From a virus, in the IMG/VR virus record IMGVR_UViG_3300010391_000208, positions 1-38,150 of that record: DNA of 38,150 nucleotides; one strand, written 5' to 3'. A program made the position numbers and the translations under genes. Under the pieces are notes generated by a model that saw only the letters and a program-made list of their open reading frames with translations, had not been told where the DNA came from and did not search any database. This document shows, piece by piece, positions 1-8,625 of this stretch (its first letter is position 1; each line of letters starts with the position of its first letter).

Positions 1-1
1 C

Positions 2-421
2 CTAGCGGCTATAAACAAGGGGGAGAACCTTGAAATACTCCCTGCTGCTCGGTTGCCAAATGGGAATGTCATTCATGCCGCAGATGATGCCATGCTTGAA
101 GAGTATCTAGAGTCTGCAAGGTTCTCGAAGAAAGCTAGAGTTACTGATGTTGGCCGTAGTTATGGCGGGATTTTCGTACCAAATACGGAAATAGGGCGGT
201 TCGAGAAGGCTGTAGATTCAATATGGTATGACAAGTTTGGAAAAGTGCCCAAAGAAATGACTAAATTCAGCCGTGGAGAATCTAAATACCGTATGGAGCC
301 ATGGCAGGACGACAGCGTGTTCGTATTCCCTAGTGGAAATACGTTGTACAAGCAAGACATAATTGATGATGTGGTTCAAAAAGCATTGGGGAGAATGCTG
401 AATGAGCAAATGGGCCAGTAA
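2..421 (+). CDS. Partial hypothetical protein upstream of the large terminase
   Basis: The frame is open from base 2, so the gene begins before the window; at least 139 residues are present. The readable part is hydrophilic and mixed alpha/beta in character, ending in a charged, probably helical tail (DIIDDVVQKALGRMLNEQ). I do not recognise a family. Its position immediately upstream of the large terminase, overlapping its start by 20 bases, is where a small terminase subunit often sits, but no helix-turn-helix is obvious. An internal TTG at 53 could serve as a start, yet the open frame upstream argues for a 5'-truncated gene. Confidence 0.7.
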   Translation, partial: LAAINKGENLEILPAARLPNGNVIHAADDAMLEEYLESARFSKKARVTDVGRSYGGIFVPNTEIGRFEKAVDSIWYDKFGKVPKEMTKFSRGESKYRMEPWQDDSVFVFPSGNTLYKQDIIDDVVQKALGRMLNEQMGQ

Positions 422-2078
422 AGACGAGTGTGAGTATTGGGCCGACCGTTGCAGGAAGTCTATGTGGTGGTTTGCCCGAGAGGCATACAACATTGACGGG
501 AACCCGAAAGGTGGATGGCTGGAAGAATCTGTCCATAAACCTCTCTGTGACTGGTTCCAGCGGCATTGTGAGACATGGTTAGCCAGTCGAGGGAAGCCAA
601 ACAGTCCCCAGATGAATCTGCTCATCCTGATTCCTCGTGAATTCGGCAAAACAACCCTCATTACCCGTGCTGGAATGCTCTGGCTTCATCTCCAAGACCC
701 CGAACTAAGCGTGTACATTGGCTCGGAGAATAAGGAACAGGCAATTAAGTTCTTCAAGCCGCTGAAAGAGATACTAAATGGGGCCGACCCTTACCAGAAA
801 TTCAGTCATTTCTACGGAAACTGGTATAACAAGGACCGAGAGTGGAAGGAAGAGCGCGTTGTTCATGCTGTTCGTAAAGCAACTGCTGTTCCAGACCCTA
901 GTTTCGGCATCTGGGGCGTGGAAACAGGCTTGACCGGCTCTCATCCAGACGTTTTGTGCTTCGACGACCCGGTTTCGTATGAAAAGATGTCAACTCACGG
1001 AAATTGGCTGCAAATTGTCAACGACCACGTTTCGTCACTGAATTTCGTGTTGAAAGGGGACGGTCTTCGAGTCTGGATAGGCACCCGATACCATGATGGG
1101 GACCATATCGGAACCACGTTAAGGAAACATGGAGCGAAGACTGTCGCGGGGATGCCTTGTCCAGATATTGACCCTCGTGAGAACGGAATTTGGAATCTGT
1201 ACTTCCTCGCAGCGAGAGATTTGAAGGGAAGGCCGATATACAGTCAGTTCAATGAGGCTCGTTTGACTGAGATTAGGCAAGAAAACGAGATGAAGTATTA
1301 CGCGCAGATGATGAACGACCCATCAACCGGAGAGCACGTTCCATTGACGCGGAAGCAAGTGGACCAGTTATGGGTGAACAAGAAGGATGTTCCGAAGAAT
1401 CTCCGTATTTCTGTCCACATTGATACGGCATTCAAATATCGGGACAGAATTGCTCGTGGCGATGAGAATGTGATTCAGGTCTGGGGGCATGCACGAGACG
1501 GCTCAGGAGATTTGTACTTCTTGGAGGGTTATAGCTCTCGAACATGGAGAGCGGAAGACTTCAACGCAAAGCTGGTTGCGATTCTTCAGCGCCTTCGCGC
1601 CTCTGCACGCTGGCCGTTTGTGTTGACTGATGAACTAGAGATGGGAGGCAAGGCCGGAACGTGGGAATTAACACTCCAATCGTGGTGCCATGCGGTTAAC
1701 ATGCCAGCACCCCGAATCCTGCTTATCCCACGGGGAAATAAGAAGAAACTGCTCCGAATGACGGAGGCTGCAAGTTACTGGATTGAGGGCCATGTGAAGC
1801 TGGTCGAGACTGCTCCGGGAGTCGAAACGCTGGTTGACCAGATGATTAAGATTGGCACTTCAGCTTATGACGACTGGTCAGACACAGCCTCAGATGTGTT
1901 TCACAAAGATGTCTACATGCCAATGAGACTGAGGGCAAAGGACCAGCAGGTTGATATCGTTCGGCCATATGACGCTGAGTTGAAGGATGGAACATTGCCT
2001 ACAGGGAACATTGTCCGACAGAAGTTAGATGAGATAAGAATAAGAAGCAATCAAGGAGGTTATGTTGTCATTGAATAA
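402..2078 (+). CDS. terL: Terminase large subunit (packaging ATPase/nuclease)
   Basis: 558 residues, a normal length for phage large terminases. The N-terminal ATPase half shows a Walker A-like loop IPREFGKTT (residues 77-85), a Walker B DVLCFDDP (183-190) and a coupling-type motif WIGTRYHDGD (225-234). The C-terminal nuclease half (RNase H-like fold in this family) shows acidic candidates in ISVHIDTAFK (D341), VLTDELEMGG (around D410) and a late DDWSDTASD. The protein translocates DNA into the prohead at the portal and cuts it. A GGGGAG ribosome site lies about 8 bases before the ATG at 402. It overlaps the preceding gene by 20 bases. Confidence 0.95.
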   Translation: MSKWASKDECEYWADRCRKSMWWFAREAYNIDGNPKGGWLEESVHKPLCDWFQRHCETWLASRGKPNSPQMNLLILIPREFGKTTLITRAGMLWLHLQDPELSVYIGSENKEQAIKFFKPLKEILNGADPYQKFSHFYGNWYNKDREWKEERVVHAVRKATAVPDPSFGIWGVETGLTGSHPDVLCFDDPVSYEKMSTHGNWLQIVNDHVSSLNFVLKGDGLRVWIGTRYHDGDHIGTTLRKHGAKTVAGMPCPDIDPRENGIWNLYFLAARDLKGRPIYSQFNEARLTEIRQENEMKYYAQMMNDPSTGEHVPLTRKQVDQLWVNKKDVPKNLRISVHIDTAFKYRDRIARGDENVIQVWGHARDGSGDLYFLEGYSSRTWRAEDFNAKLVAILQRLRASARWPFVLTDELEMGGKAGTWELTLQSWCHAVNMPAPRILLIPRGNKKKLLRMTEAASYWIEGHVKLVETAPGVETLVDQMIKIGTSAYDDWSDTASDVFHKDVYMPMRLRAKDQQVDIVRPYDAELKDGTLPTGNIVRQKLDEIRIRSNQGGYVVIE

Positions 2079-2095
2079 TCGCGGTGAGCGCGCCG

Positions 2096-2149
2096 ATGCT
2101 TCCTCCCATTGGTCCCGGTGCTCCGGGTCCGGCAGTTCCCACCTACTGA
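2096..2149 (+). CDS. Possible 17-residue Pro/Gly-rich micro-ORF
   Basis: ATG to TGA encodes MLPPIGPGAPGPAVPTY, preceded by GGTGAG at about 8 bases. The composition is collagen-like and unlike the shadow frames. It sits in the 150-base gap after the terminase gene, followed by a small perfect hairpin (CGGGA-CGC-TCCCG, 2150-2162) that could separate it from the next micro-ORF. Evidence is limited to start, ribosome site and composition; it could be chance. Confidence 0.3.
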   Translation: MLPPIGPGAPGPAVPTY

Positions 2150-2182
2150 CGGGACGCTCCCGCAAAGAGTAGGGAGATTAAA

Positions 2183-2224
2183 ATGCCACATAAGAAGAAG
2201 AAGAAACCTAAGAAAGGATACTGA
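2183..2224 (+). CDS. Lysine-rich 13-residue micro-ORF
   Basis: Encodes MPHKKKKKPKKGY. A strong AGGGAG ribosome site lies about 6 bases before the ATG and the stop (TGA, 2222-2224) is followed one base later by the next ATG, suggesting translational coupling. Highly basic; nucleic-acid binding is possible but no function is known to me. Confidence 0.45.
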   Translation: MPHKKKKKPKKGY

Positions 2225-2225
2225 T

Positions 2226-2375
2226 ATGCCTTACAAAAGCGATAAGCAGAGACGTTGGGCACATACAGAGGCAGGTGTGAGAAAACTCGGAAAAGAGAAG
2301 GTCCATGAGTTTGATGAGGCAAGTAAGGGTAAGAAATTGCCTGAAAAGGCGGGAGAGAAGAAACATGGAAAATAG
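2226..2375 (+). CDS. Small conserved basic phage protein
   Basis: 49 residues beginning MPYKSDKQRRWAHTEAG and ending in a Lys/Glu-rich tail (EFDEASKGKKLPEK). From memory, this MPYKSxxQRRwAH...FDEASKGKKLPEK pattern recurs as a tiny conserved hypothetical protein in phage structural regions; its role is unknown. The ATG at 2226 is preferred over upstream starts because AAGAAAGGAT precedes it and the recognisable sequence begins there. It follows the micro-ORF stop by one base and overlaps the next gene by 11 bases. Confidence 0.8.
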   Translation: MPYKSDKQRRWAHTEAGVRKLGKEKVHEFDEASKGKKLPEKAGEKKHGK

Positions 2376-2562
2376 ACAAACAGCATCAGAACTAACGGGG
2401 ACACAATGCACTAATGCTTTCCACGGCACAGTCTTTACAGGACATGGTGTATGTCCGACCTGTGGGCGCTGCCCAACTTGTGGCCGATTAGGATGGCCGA
2501 ATTGGCGTCCTTGGCCATATACCACTCAGCCATATTGGTTCTCTGGAATACGGGTAATGTGA
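2365..2562 (+). CDS. Small Cys-rich (zinc-knuckle-like) protein
   Basis: 65 residues with a duplicated CPTCGR motif (VCPTCGRCPTCGR) in the centre, suggesting one zinc site, followed by a Trp/Pro-rich tail (WPNWRPWPYTTQPYW). GGGAGAG precedes the ATG. The stop overlaps the GTG start of the exonuclease gene as GTGA, a typical coupled junction. Family not recognised. Confidence 0.6.
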   Translation: MENRQTASELTGTQCTNAFHGTVFTGHGVCPTCGRCPTCGRLGWPNWRPWPYTTQPYWFSGIRVM

Positions 2563-3113
2563 AGATAATCACCTACGATATTGAAATCGCCCAAGAAGTA
2601 GACGATTTCCCCGACCGATGGGAGGCTGCGCGACGGGGAGAATGCGGAATTGCATCAGTCATTCTCTATGACACTGACTCCGGGAGGTATCACATCTATG
2701 ACACTCGAACTCTTTCTACCTGCGTTGCTCATCTCAATTCCGCAAGTTTACTGGTCGGATTCAACTCTGTGGAGTTCGATGGGCCAGTGGTTGAGGCTGT
2801 CTCTGGCGAACGGCTTATCGCGCCTCAGTACGACATTCTTCAGGCAGTCTGGCGAGCCTGTGGGAAGAAGCACAAAGGATACGGACTTGGACCAATCTGT
2901 GAGCGAACGATTGGATTGGGAAAGTCCGGCGACGGCGAGCGAGCCCCCAAGTTATTCAAGGAGGGAAGATTCGCCGAGTTACACGACTACAATCTGAATG
3001 ATGTATACATGACCAGAATACTGTTCAATCACATCATCGAGTACAAGAGTATTATTGACCACAAGGGAAATCCTCTTGAGGTCTGGGTTCCAGAGGAGGT
3101 CTGGTTCGCATGA
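2559..3113 (+). CDS. DEDD-family 3'-5' exonuclease (RNase H-like)
   Basis: 184 residues with the three exonuclease motifs of the DnaQ/PolA-exo superfamily in order: DIE (D7, E9), GFNSVEFD (D74) and YNLNDV (Y144, D148). In this superfamily these acidic residues bind two metal ions for 3'-5' hydrolysis of DNA or RNA. The start is set at GTG 2559 because it overlaps the previous stop (GTGA) and places motif I at the usual distance from the N terminus; an upstream frame to 2451 overlaps the Cys-rich gene. It stands alone, not fused to a polymerase, inside the packaging cassette; the polymerase at 21447-23792 has its own exonuclease domain. A role in DNA-end processing at packaging is speculation. 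Confidence 0.75.
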   Translation: MKIITYDIEIAQEVDDFPDRWEAARRGECGIASVILYDTDSGRYHIYDTRTLSTCVAHLNSASLLVGFNSVEFDGPVVEAVSGERLIAPQYDILQAVWRACGKKHKGYGLGPICERTIGLGKSGDGERAPKLFKEGRFAELHDYNLNDVYMTRILFNHIIEYKSIIDHKGNPLEVWVPEEVWFA

Positions 3114-3946
3114 GTGAGGAAGAGAAGGCTTTGCCGAGTTTTTCAGTAATCGTACCCACATATGGCGACTTTGAGGGTCTTGGGCGGACTCTAGTGAACA
3201 TGGTCTACCAGAACGAGGAGGGGCGGCCGGTTCAGAGAGAGATTCTGGTCATTGGAGATGGCTATGAAGAAGAGGCTATGAAGATGTGTATGGACTCAAA
3301 TGAGTTTGCCAAGAAGCAGAATCAAGCCGCCCGAGTATGGTATTTCCATACTAAGGGGCATTCTGGTAATGGCAATCTCCCCCGAGCCGCAGGGTTAAAG
3401 AGAGCAAGGAAGGATTGGGTTATTTTCATAGATGCCGGAACCAGCGTGACACATGATTGCTTTCATATACTTTCAATCGGGGGCGCAGAACGGCCAAATC
3501 TGCAACTAATGACTTGGGACATGGTTCAATTAACCGACCCTGTTCCAGTTGTGACAACTGTGTATGCAGTTGACAAAGTTGACAGAAGCAACGGTTTGCC
3601 GTATGTTCTACCCGGATGTGCAACTGCGGTGAAGCGAGAGTTGGCTCAGTCTGTAGACTGGCCGGATACGAGGGCGTCTGATTGGGCATATTTCTCAACT
3701 ATCTGGGAGAAAGCCTTCGGGCTCCCAGAGGATAAGGCAAAGGTTGAAGAAGGAATCCTACTTATCCCTAAGACTCTAACGGTAGCCTATGGTGCCCGAA
3801 CTAAGCGGAAGTCCAGAATGCCATCAACATTGGAAGAGTTTAACAAGCAGGGTTATGGAATGGGCTTTGCAAAAGCGGCCCGAGAGATAGGCGAACCAAA
3901 AGAGGAGCCAAATGGCGATAACACCAACACCACAGCAGCCGTATAA
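3110..3946 (+). CDS. Glycosyltransferase family 2-like protein (GT-A fold)
   Basis: 278 residues. The N terminus reads FSVIVPTYGDFEGLGRTL, the typical GT2 start, followed by EILVIGDGYEEEA and, near residue 105, WVIFIDAGTSV, which takes the place of the DXD nucleotide-sugar/metal motif. The family moves a sugar from a nucleotide-sugar donor to an acceptor. The acceptor is unknown: virion protein, modified DNA base or host surface glycan are all possible. The ATG overlaps the exonuclease stop (ATGA) with GAGGAGG about 10 bases upstream, and the 3' end overlaps the portal gene by 35 bases, so it is co-translated with packaging genes. Confidence 0.8.
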   Translation: MSEEEKALPSFSVIVPTYGDFEGLGRTLVNMVYQNEEGRPVQREILVIGDGYEEEAMKMCMDSNEFAKKQNQAARVWYFHTKGHSGNGNLPRAAGLKRARKDWVIFIDAGTSVTHDCFHILSIGGAERPNLQLMTWDMVQLTDPVPVVTTVYAVDKVDRSNGLPYVLPGCATAVKRELAQSVDWPDTRASDWAYFSTIWEKAFGLPEDKAKVEEGILLIPKTLTVAYGARTKRKSRMPSTLEEFNKQGYGMGFAKAAREIGEPKEEPNGDNTNTTAAV

Positions 3947-5813
3947 TCACGAGTCGGGTAAGACCGCGCCACCAAGGGCAGATGCTTTGCCCATTACAGC
4001 CTTATACAAAGCGCGCAAAGAACATGCGCTGAATCACTATCAGACCTTCTTCGCCAAGATTGCTCGCCGTTACGACCTCTATCGAGGATTCTACCGGGGG
4101 CAGTTCTCTCAGTTCAGGAACAACATTCACATTCCGTTCCTTTTTGCTGTCATTCAGTCAGACGTAGCTCGGAAGGTTCAGACCAGCTTTGGAAGCTGGC
4201 CTATCGTTGACTTCAGTGGCACGGACCAAGCGATTTCAAGAAAGAACTCAACGTTGATTTCAGCCCAGATGAAGGATTGCAACAGCTTCATCAAGGGCGT
4301 TGACTTCTTCCTCGACGCAGATATGTACGGAACCGCGTTTGCTAGAGATGGCTGGAAGACGGTTCGCAGATTCGAGCGGTGGCGTGAGATGGGAGAGCCG
4401 GACCCTATTGGTGGGCAGGTTAGGGAGGTTATTCGGGAGGAGCATGTAACGAGGTTTGATGGGCCAAATTGGGAGAATGTAGACATCCTAGACTGCTGGC
4501 CTCAGCCGGGAAGAAAAACTATTGAAGAGTGTCAGTGGGTATTGTTGAGATATTACCTCGATATTGACGAGATTGAACAACTGGCACAGCTTGGAGTTTA
4601 CGACCGAGCGGCCGTGAATCAGTTGAAGCAAGGAAGTATGCCTAGAATCACTCAGGACTCCTACCTCGCGCGGTATAATGTATATCGCTCGCAACAAGAC
4701 TTCGATTCTCGTGCTTCTGAGAAGTTCGCCCGGCCAGTCGAACTGGTTGACATGATTGGCTATGTCCCTGATGAATTTGCTCTCGACGGCGTGAAGTTCA
4801 CTCTTGTCACGGTTGCCAACGATGGTGTTGTCCTTCGTAACCGGCCCTTCCCATTCTGGCATGGCGAAATTCCTCTTCACGCATACTCGCCTATGCGCGA
4901 CCCTCATTACATTCATGGAGTGGGTAAGATTGAGGTTGCGGAGAAGTTGCAGTATATGGCAAATCGCTTTGCCAACCAGAAGGCCGACGCGCTTGACCTT
5001 TACATGGACCCTCCAATCTTCGTCAATACGATGGCGGGGTTGGATGAGCAGAATCTCTACATGCGCGCGGGAAGAATCATTCACATTGACGGAACAGTTG
5101 GTGAAGACCAGATTCGCCCGATGGTCTATGACTACCGGGGAATCCAGACCGCGATGGAAGAGATTCAGCAAATCTGGAAGAACATTCAGCTTGGAACAGG
5201 CAGTATCGAAGATGTGACGATGGGAATGAGTAGCTCAGACAGACAGACTGCGCGCGAATTCCAAGGACGACAGGAACACGCATTGACTCGGCACATGCTT
5301 GAGGCGCGTGAGGCAGAAGAAGGCTTTATCGAGAAACTGGCAAATCGTTTCAGGATGTCGAACCGTCAATTCTTGAAAGTTCCACATGAAGTAAAGATTA
5401 TCGGCAGCGAGGCGTTGGTTAACCCAATAACAGGGCTCCCGCTTCCAGTAGAGCCAACGATAATTGACCTCGCAGATATCAATGCGGACTATTCTGCTCG
5501 GGCTGTTGGAGCCTCTCAGATGCTAGGCAAGGGAATTCGCCAGCAGAACCTCGTAATGCTGCTCCAAACGCTCCAAGCGAATCCAGTTGCAATGCAGGTC
5601 ATAAATTGGGTAAACTTCCTGCGTTACACATTCAAGACGTTCGATATTCCGAATGCAGACGAGTTCATGGTTTCACAGCAGATTCCAGCCGTGAACCAGC
5701 TTGCCAACGAAAGTTGCATGTCGCCGGAGCAGACAGTCGGCGCGGCTGGCGATGCGAGCCAGAGTCCAGAAGCCCTGATGGCCCTCTTGGGCGGTCAGAT
5801 GGGAGGAATGTAA
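3912..5813 (+). CDS. Portal protein (head-tail connector)
   Basis: 633 residues, in the portal size range, directly after the terminase cluster and before the scaffold and capsid genes. Visible portal-like features include an N-terminal helical region, a central segment GKIEVAEKLQYMANRF followed by DPPIFVN, and a long C-terminal helical region with EAREAEEGFIEKLANRF. Portals form a dodecamer at one capsid vertex, dock the terminase and pass DNA. A GAGGA ribosome site precedes the ATG. The assignment rests on order, length and general sequence character. Confidence 0.85.
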   Translation: MAITPTPQQPYNHESGKTAPPRADALPITALYKARKEHALNHYQTFFAKIARRYDLYRGFYRGQFSQFRNNIHIPFLFAVIQSDVARKVQTSFGSWPIVDFSGTDQAISRKNSTLISAQMKDCNSFIKGVDFFLDADMYGTAFARDGWKTVRRFERWREMGEPDPIGGQVREVIREEHVTRFDGPNWENVDILDCWPQPGRKTIEECQWVLLRYYLDIDEIEQLAQLGVYDRAAVNQLKQGSMPRITQDSYLARYNVYRSQQDFDSRASEKFARPVELVDMIGYVPDEFALDGVKFTLVTVANDGVVLRNRPFPFWHGEIPLHAYSPMRDPHYIHGVGKIEVAEKLQYMANRFANQKADALDLYMDPPIFVNTMAGLDEQNLYMRAGRIIHIDGTVGEDQIRPMVYDYRGIQTAMEEIQQIWKNIQLGTGSIEDVTMGMSSSDRQTAREFQGRQEHALTRHMLEAREAEEGFIEKLANRFRMSNRQFLKVPHEVKIIGSEALVNPITGLPLPVEPTIIDLADINADYSARAVGASQMLGKGIRQQNLVMLLQTLQANPVAMQVINWVNFLRYTFKTFDIPNADEFMVSQQIPAVNQLANESCMSPEQTVGAAGDASQSPEALMALLGGQMGGM

Positions 5814-5814
5814 G

Positions 5815-6135
5815 ATGGAACTAACACGAGAACAGGCAGTCTCGGAGCTAAAGGCTCTACTTGAACAGACCGGATGGACCGTGTTTGAAAATGAGATTCG
5901 GGCAAAGATGATTAACGCCCATAACGCTTTGGCATCCCTCAAACGCCCCGAGGGTATGTCAGATGACTTTCTGAGGGGGCAGATTGATTTATCCAAGTTT
6001 GTGCTCGCGGGACTTCGTAAGGAGTTGTCAGCCTTCGACGCCGAAAAGGCCGCAAATGCGGCTGCCGCAGCACAGACTGACCCGCCAGCACAAGGCGGAC
6101 CATACGCGAAAGAGGACAACCCTCCTCCGCAGTAA
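5815..6135 (+). CDS. Hypothetical protein between portal and scaffold
   Basis: 106 residues, beginning MELTREQAVSELKALLEQTG and ending in an Ala/Pro-rich charged tail. Mainly helical in character. It starts one base after the portal stop and ends 12 bases before the scaffold candidate, so it belongs to the capsid-assembly operon. No family recognised; a minor head or scaffold-associated role is inferred only from position. Confidence 0.75.
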   Translation: MELTREQAVSELKALLEQTGWTVFENEIRAKMINAHNALASLKRPEGMSDDFLRGQIDLSKFVLAGLRKELSAFDAEKAANAAAAAQTDPPAQGGPYAKEDNPPPQ

Positions 6136-6147
6136 GGACGGAATGAT

Positions 6148-6981
6148 ATGGTATTTGACCCACAGGCCAACCCTGCTGGAAACGCGACAACTGGCAATCA
6201 GGGCAACCCTGAAGAAGTGATTCTTGCCGGGAAGTACAAGGGAGTAACCCTTGAAGCAGCAACAAGAGAACTGGAACGCGGTTACTTGAACCAGATGGCT
6301 GAGACGCAGAAAATCATCGCACGAGAAAAGGTTGCGACTGACCGTCTCAATGCCGTTCTCCCTCTTCTAGAGGGAATGGGGGCTCAGGGGACCGAGCGAA
6401 TGATGCCGGGCGATAGAATCGCCGCTCGGATGAGCGCAGTTGATGAGTTGTCAGCCTCAATCAACGTGCCCCGCGAACAACTCGTGGCGGCTATGGCTGA
6501 GGTTGCAGCAGCACAACTGGCTCCGCTCACTCAGGGAATTGAAGCGAGGCAGACGGTCTTGCAAGCCTACCCTGACTACGGACGTTTCGAGTCCGAAGTA
6601 GCGCAGTTCTTATCAGCAAATCCTGATGTAAACATGGAGTTCGCCGAGTCAATGCGAGCAGGTCCGAATGCTGCGCGTGGTGCGCTGAAATATGCGTATC
6701 TCGCGTGGAAAGACCGTGCAGGCCAGACACAGAATGCAACAACTGTAATCTCGGCCAGCGGTGCGGAACAGGCTCAAGCTCGCCTCGATGCGATGGTGCC
6801 CGGCTCTACCGGAACACGCGCAGATGCGAGTGCAGCGGCAGCGGTGAATGCAAGAGAAGAGTTACGGAAGCAGGCGCAGAACACCGGCAACTGGACACTC
6901 TACCTCCGTGATTACCTCAAGGATGTGGTTCCTGAATGGCATATGAATCCAAACAAGGAGCCACCACCACAGGGGATTTAA
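6148..6981 (+). CDS. Putative scaffolding protein
   Basis: 277 residues, Ala/Glu/Gln-rich and largely helical, with a disordered N terminus (Asn/Gly-rich), a central helical section and a Pro-rich C terminus. It lies 3 bases before the major capsid gene and after the portal, the standard scaffold position in podoviruses. Scaffolds template prohead assembly and then leave. No protease motif is visible. Confidence 0.65.
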   Translation: MVFDPQANPAGNATTGNQGNPEEVILAGKYKGVTLEAATRELERGYLNQMAETQKIIAREKVATDRLNAVLPLLEGMGAQGTERMMPGDRIAARMSAVDELSASINVPREQLVAAMAEVAAAQLAPLTQGIEARQTVLQAYPDYGRFESEVAQFLSANPDVNMEFAESMRAGPNAARGALKYAYLAWKDRAGQTQNATTVISASGAEQAQARLDAMVPGSTGTRADASAAAAVNAREELRKQAQNTGNWTLYLRDYLKDVVPEWHMNPNKEPPPQGI

Positions 6982-6984
6982 CCC

Positions 6985-8031
6985 ATGGCTCTACTACAAA
7001 CAGCGGCAGGTTCGTACCTTCCGCCAAGCAACATCACAACAGTTCTTCGTGAAGACCTGTTGGAACTGGTAACTATCATTGACCCTTATGATACGCCAGT
7101 TCTGTCTATGCTCCCGAGACGTGAGGCAAAGTCTACTGTTCACCAGTGGATTACTGACTCGCTCCCCGCGCTCGTGCTTAACAACACGGCCGGTTCGGTT
7201 GACGTAGACGGTATCAACGTGCAGGGTATTGCTGAAGGATTCGACAATCCATCATTCGGTTCCAACTATCCGTACACAGGTCAGCCTGTTCGTCAGACTA
7301 ACTTCGTGCAGATGTGGGCAGCCAAGGTGGGTATCTCGGACACATTGAAGAATGCTAGCCCTGCGGGAATTCGTGACCCGTACAACCACGAACTTCTGAA
7401 GGCCACAAAGGTTATCGGAAAGGCGATTGAGCGTAGATTCTTTGACAATGCTTCTGCAAACGCATCGTTCAAGAACGGCACAATCACTGACCCGAGAACA
7501 ATGAAGGCTCTCTTCGAGTGGGCTACAGCGACACCTGCATTGAATCAGGCGACTATAGCAGGTCAAGGTGGTCTGCTCTCACCTAGCATCGTGGATACTG
7601 CTCTCGAAGCAGCATACACAGCCGGTGGAGAGCCCGAATACCTAGTGACTTCGGTAGGTTCGAAGGCGGACTTCTCTGTGAAGCTTCGTACTGAGGCAGC
7701 AATTGGAGGTTCATCACCTAATGTGCTGAACATTTCAAACATCGCGGCTTCGGAGATGAAGATTATCCGCTCGGTTGACATCTATCAGGGCGACCACGGA
7801 ACATTGGCCGTTATGATGTGCCGTCAGGTGCCCCAGAGCAATGTCTCGATTGGCGGTGGAAAGGCTTGGCTGCTTGAGCGTTCGAAGCTTGGATACGCCA
7901 CATATAGCCCGGTCGTTCACATTCCACTTGCTAAGACAGGTCACAACACAAAGGGTATCGTTGTAGGCGAGGGAACTACAGAAGTTCTCAACGCCGGAGC
8001 GTTGGCTGTAATCAACAACGTAACAACGTAA
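6985..8031 (+). CDS. Major capsid protein, SU10/DUF5309 type
   Basis: 348 residues. The N-terminal run LLELVTIIDPYDTPVLSMLP followed by a HQWITDSL element matches what I recall of the SU10-type (DUF5309) capsid family, which adopts an HK97-like fold. The C-terminal part has NVSIGGGKAWLLERSKLG and an alternating beta pattern. Position after the scaffold, and the strong stem-loop just behind it, fit a highly expressed capsid gene. ATG at 6985. Confidence 0.9.
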   Translation: MALLQTAAGSYLPPSNITTVLREDLLELVTIIDPYDTPVLSMLPRREAKSTVHQWITDSLPALVLNNTAGSVDVDGINVQGIAEGFDNPSFGSNYPYTGQPVRQTNFVQMWAAKVGISDTLKNASPAGIRDPYNHELLKATKVIGKAIERRFFDNASANASFKNGTITDPRTMKALFEWATATPALNQATIAGQGGLLSPSIVDTALEAAYTAGGEPEYLVTSVGSKADFSVKLRTEAAIGGSSPNVLNISNIAASEMKIIRSVDIYQGDHGTLAVMMCRQVPQSNVSIGGGKAWLLERSKLGYATYSPVVHIPLAKTGHNTKGIVVGEGTTEVLNAGALAVINNVTT

Positions 8032-8046
8032 TCAACCCATAACTGA

Positions 8047-8070
8047 GGGAGGGAGCTTCGGCTCCCTCCT
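8047..8070 (+). terminator. Strong stem-loop after the capsid gene
   Basis: A 10-bp stem (GGGAGGGAGC pairing with GCTCCCTCCT, one G-T wobble) closed by a TTCG tetraloop, 15 bases after the capsid stop. No T-run follows, so it is probably a leaky terminator or 3'-end mRNA stabiliser that raises capsid transcript relative to downstream genes. Confidence 0.65.
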
Positions 8071-8085
8071 ATTCAGGAGAACAAC

Positions 8086-8310
8086 ATGGCAGAAAGACTT
8101 CCAATCGTGCAGTACAATGATGGTTCAATGCTGATTCCAAGCATCAACGAGTCGCCAGAGTGTGACTTTCCGCCAGAAGACGAGGAAGCTGGTGGTCATG
8201 GTCCGCAGCATAAGCACAAGGGCGAGCAACCTATTGTGGAATGGACTCGCGGACCTTACAAGGGCAAGCCAGAAAAGGGCGACCCATTTGTGGGGAAGGG
8301 AAAGATTTAA
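8086..8310 (+). CDS. Small hypothetical acidic/Gly-rich protein
   Basis: 74 residues starting MAERLPIVQYNDGSMLIPS, with an acidic middle (FPPEDEEAGG) and a His/Lys-rich tail. A CAGGAG ribosome site lies in the loop region after the capsid stem-loop. It abuts the next gene. A head-decoration or neck role is possible from position only; family not recognised. Confidence 0.7.
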   Translation: MAERLPIVQYNDGSMLIPSINESPECDFPPEDEEAGGHGPQHKHKGEQPIVEWTRGPYKGKPEKGDPFVGKGKI

Positions 8311-8625
8311 GTGGCTTGGTTCAATCGGAAGTTTCTTGAGGAAACCTCAGCGAACAACGCCGTGAAGTACTTCCCTTATCTCCGGGAGCGACTTGATGGG
8401 ATTAAGGAAATCAAGGCCGATATGTGGGCCTTGGCTAGAATGTCTAATCATGCGCGAAACGTCATCTCGCGCGAACCCGGCAAATGGACTCGTATAGGGT
8501 CAATTCCGCATGTCATTCTTGACGAGGCAACGCAATACTACGGGGATGATTTCCTTCTCGACGATAGAAAACTACATGACTTCTTCAGAGCTAATCCTGA
8601 GTGGTCATTCATCTACGGCCGATAA
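8311..8625 (+). CDS. Hypothetical neck-region protein
   Basis: 104 residues from a GTG start directly after the preceding stop, with GGAAGGGA upstream. Mixed alpha/beta with many aromatic residues (KYFPYLRERLDG, EWSFIYGR). It lies between capsid and adaptor genes and abuts both; family not recognised. Confidence 0.7.
   Translation: MAWFNRKFLEETSANNAVKYFPYLRERLDGIKEIKADMWALARMSNHARNVISREPGKWTRIGSIPHVILDEATQYYGDDFLLDDRKLHDFFRANPEWSFIYGR

Noticed and set aside
4488-5171. 227-residue open frame on the - strand
   Set aside because: Antisense of the portal gene, with no supporting ribosome site or motif.
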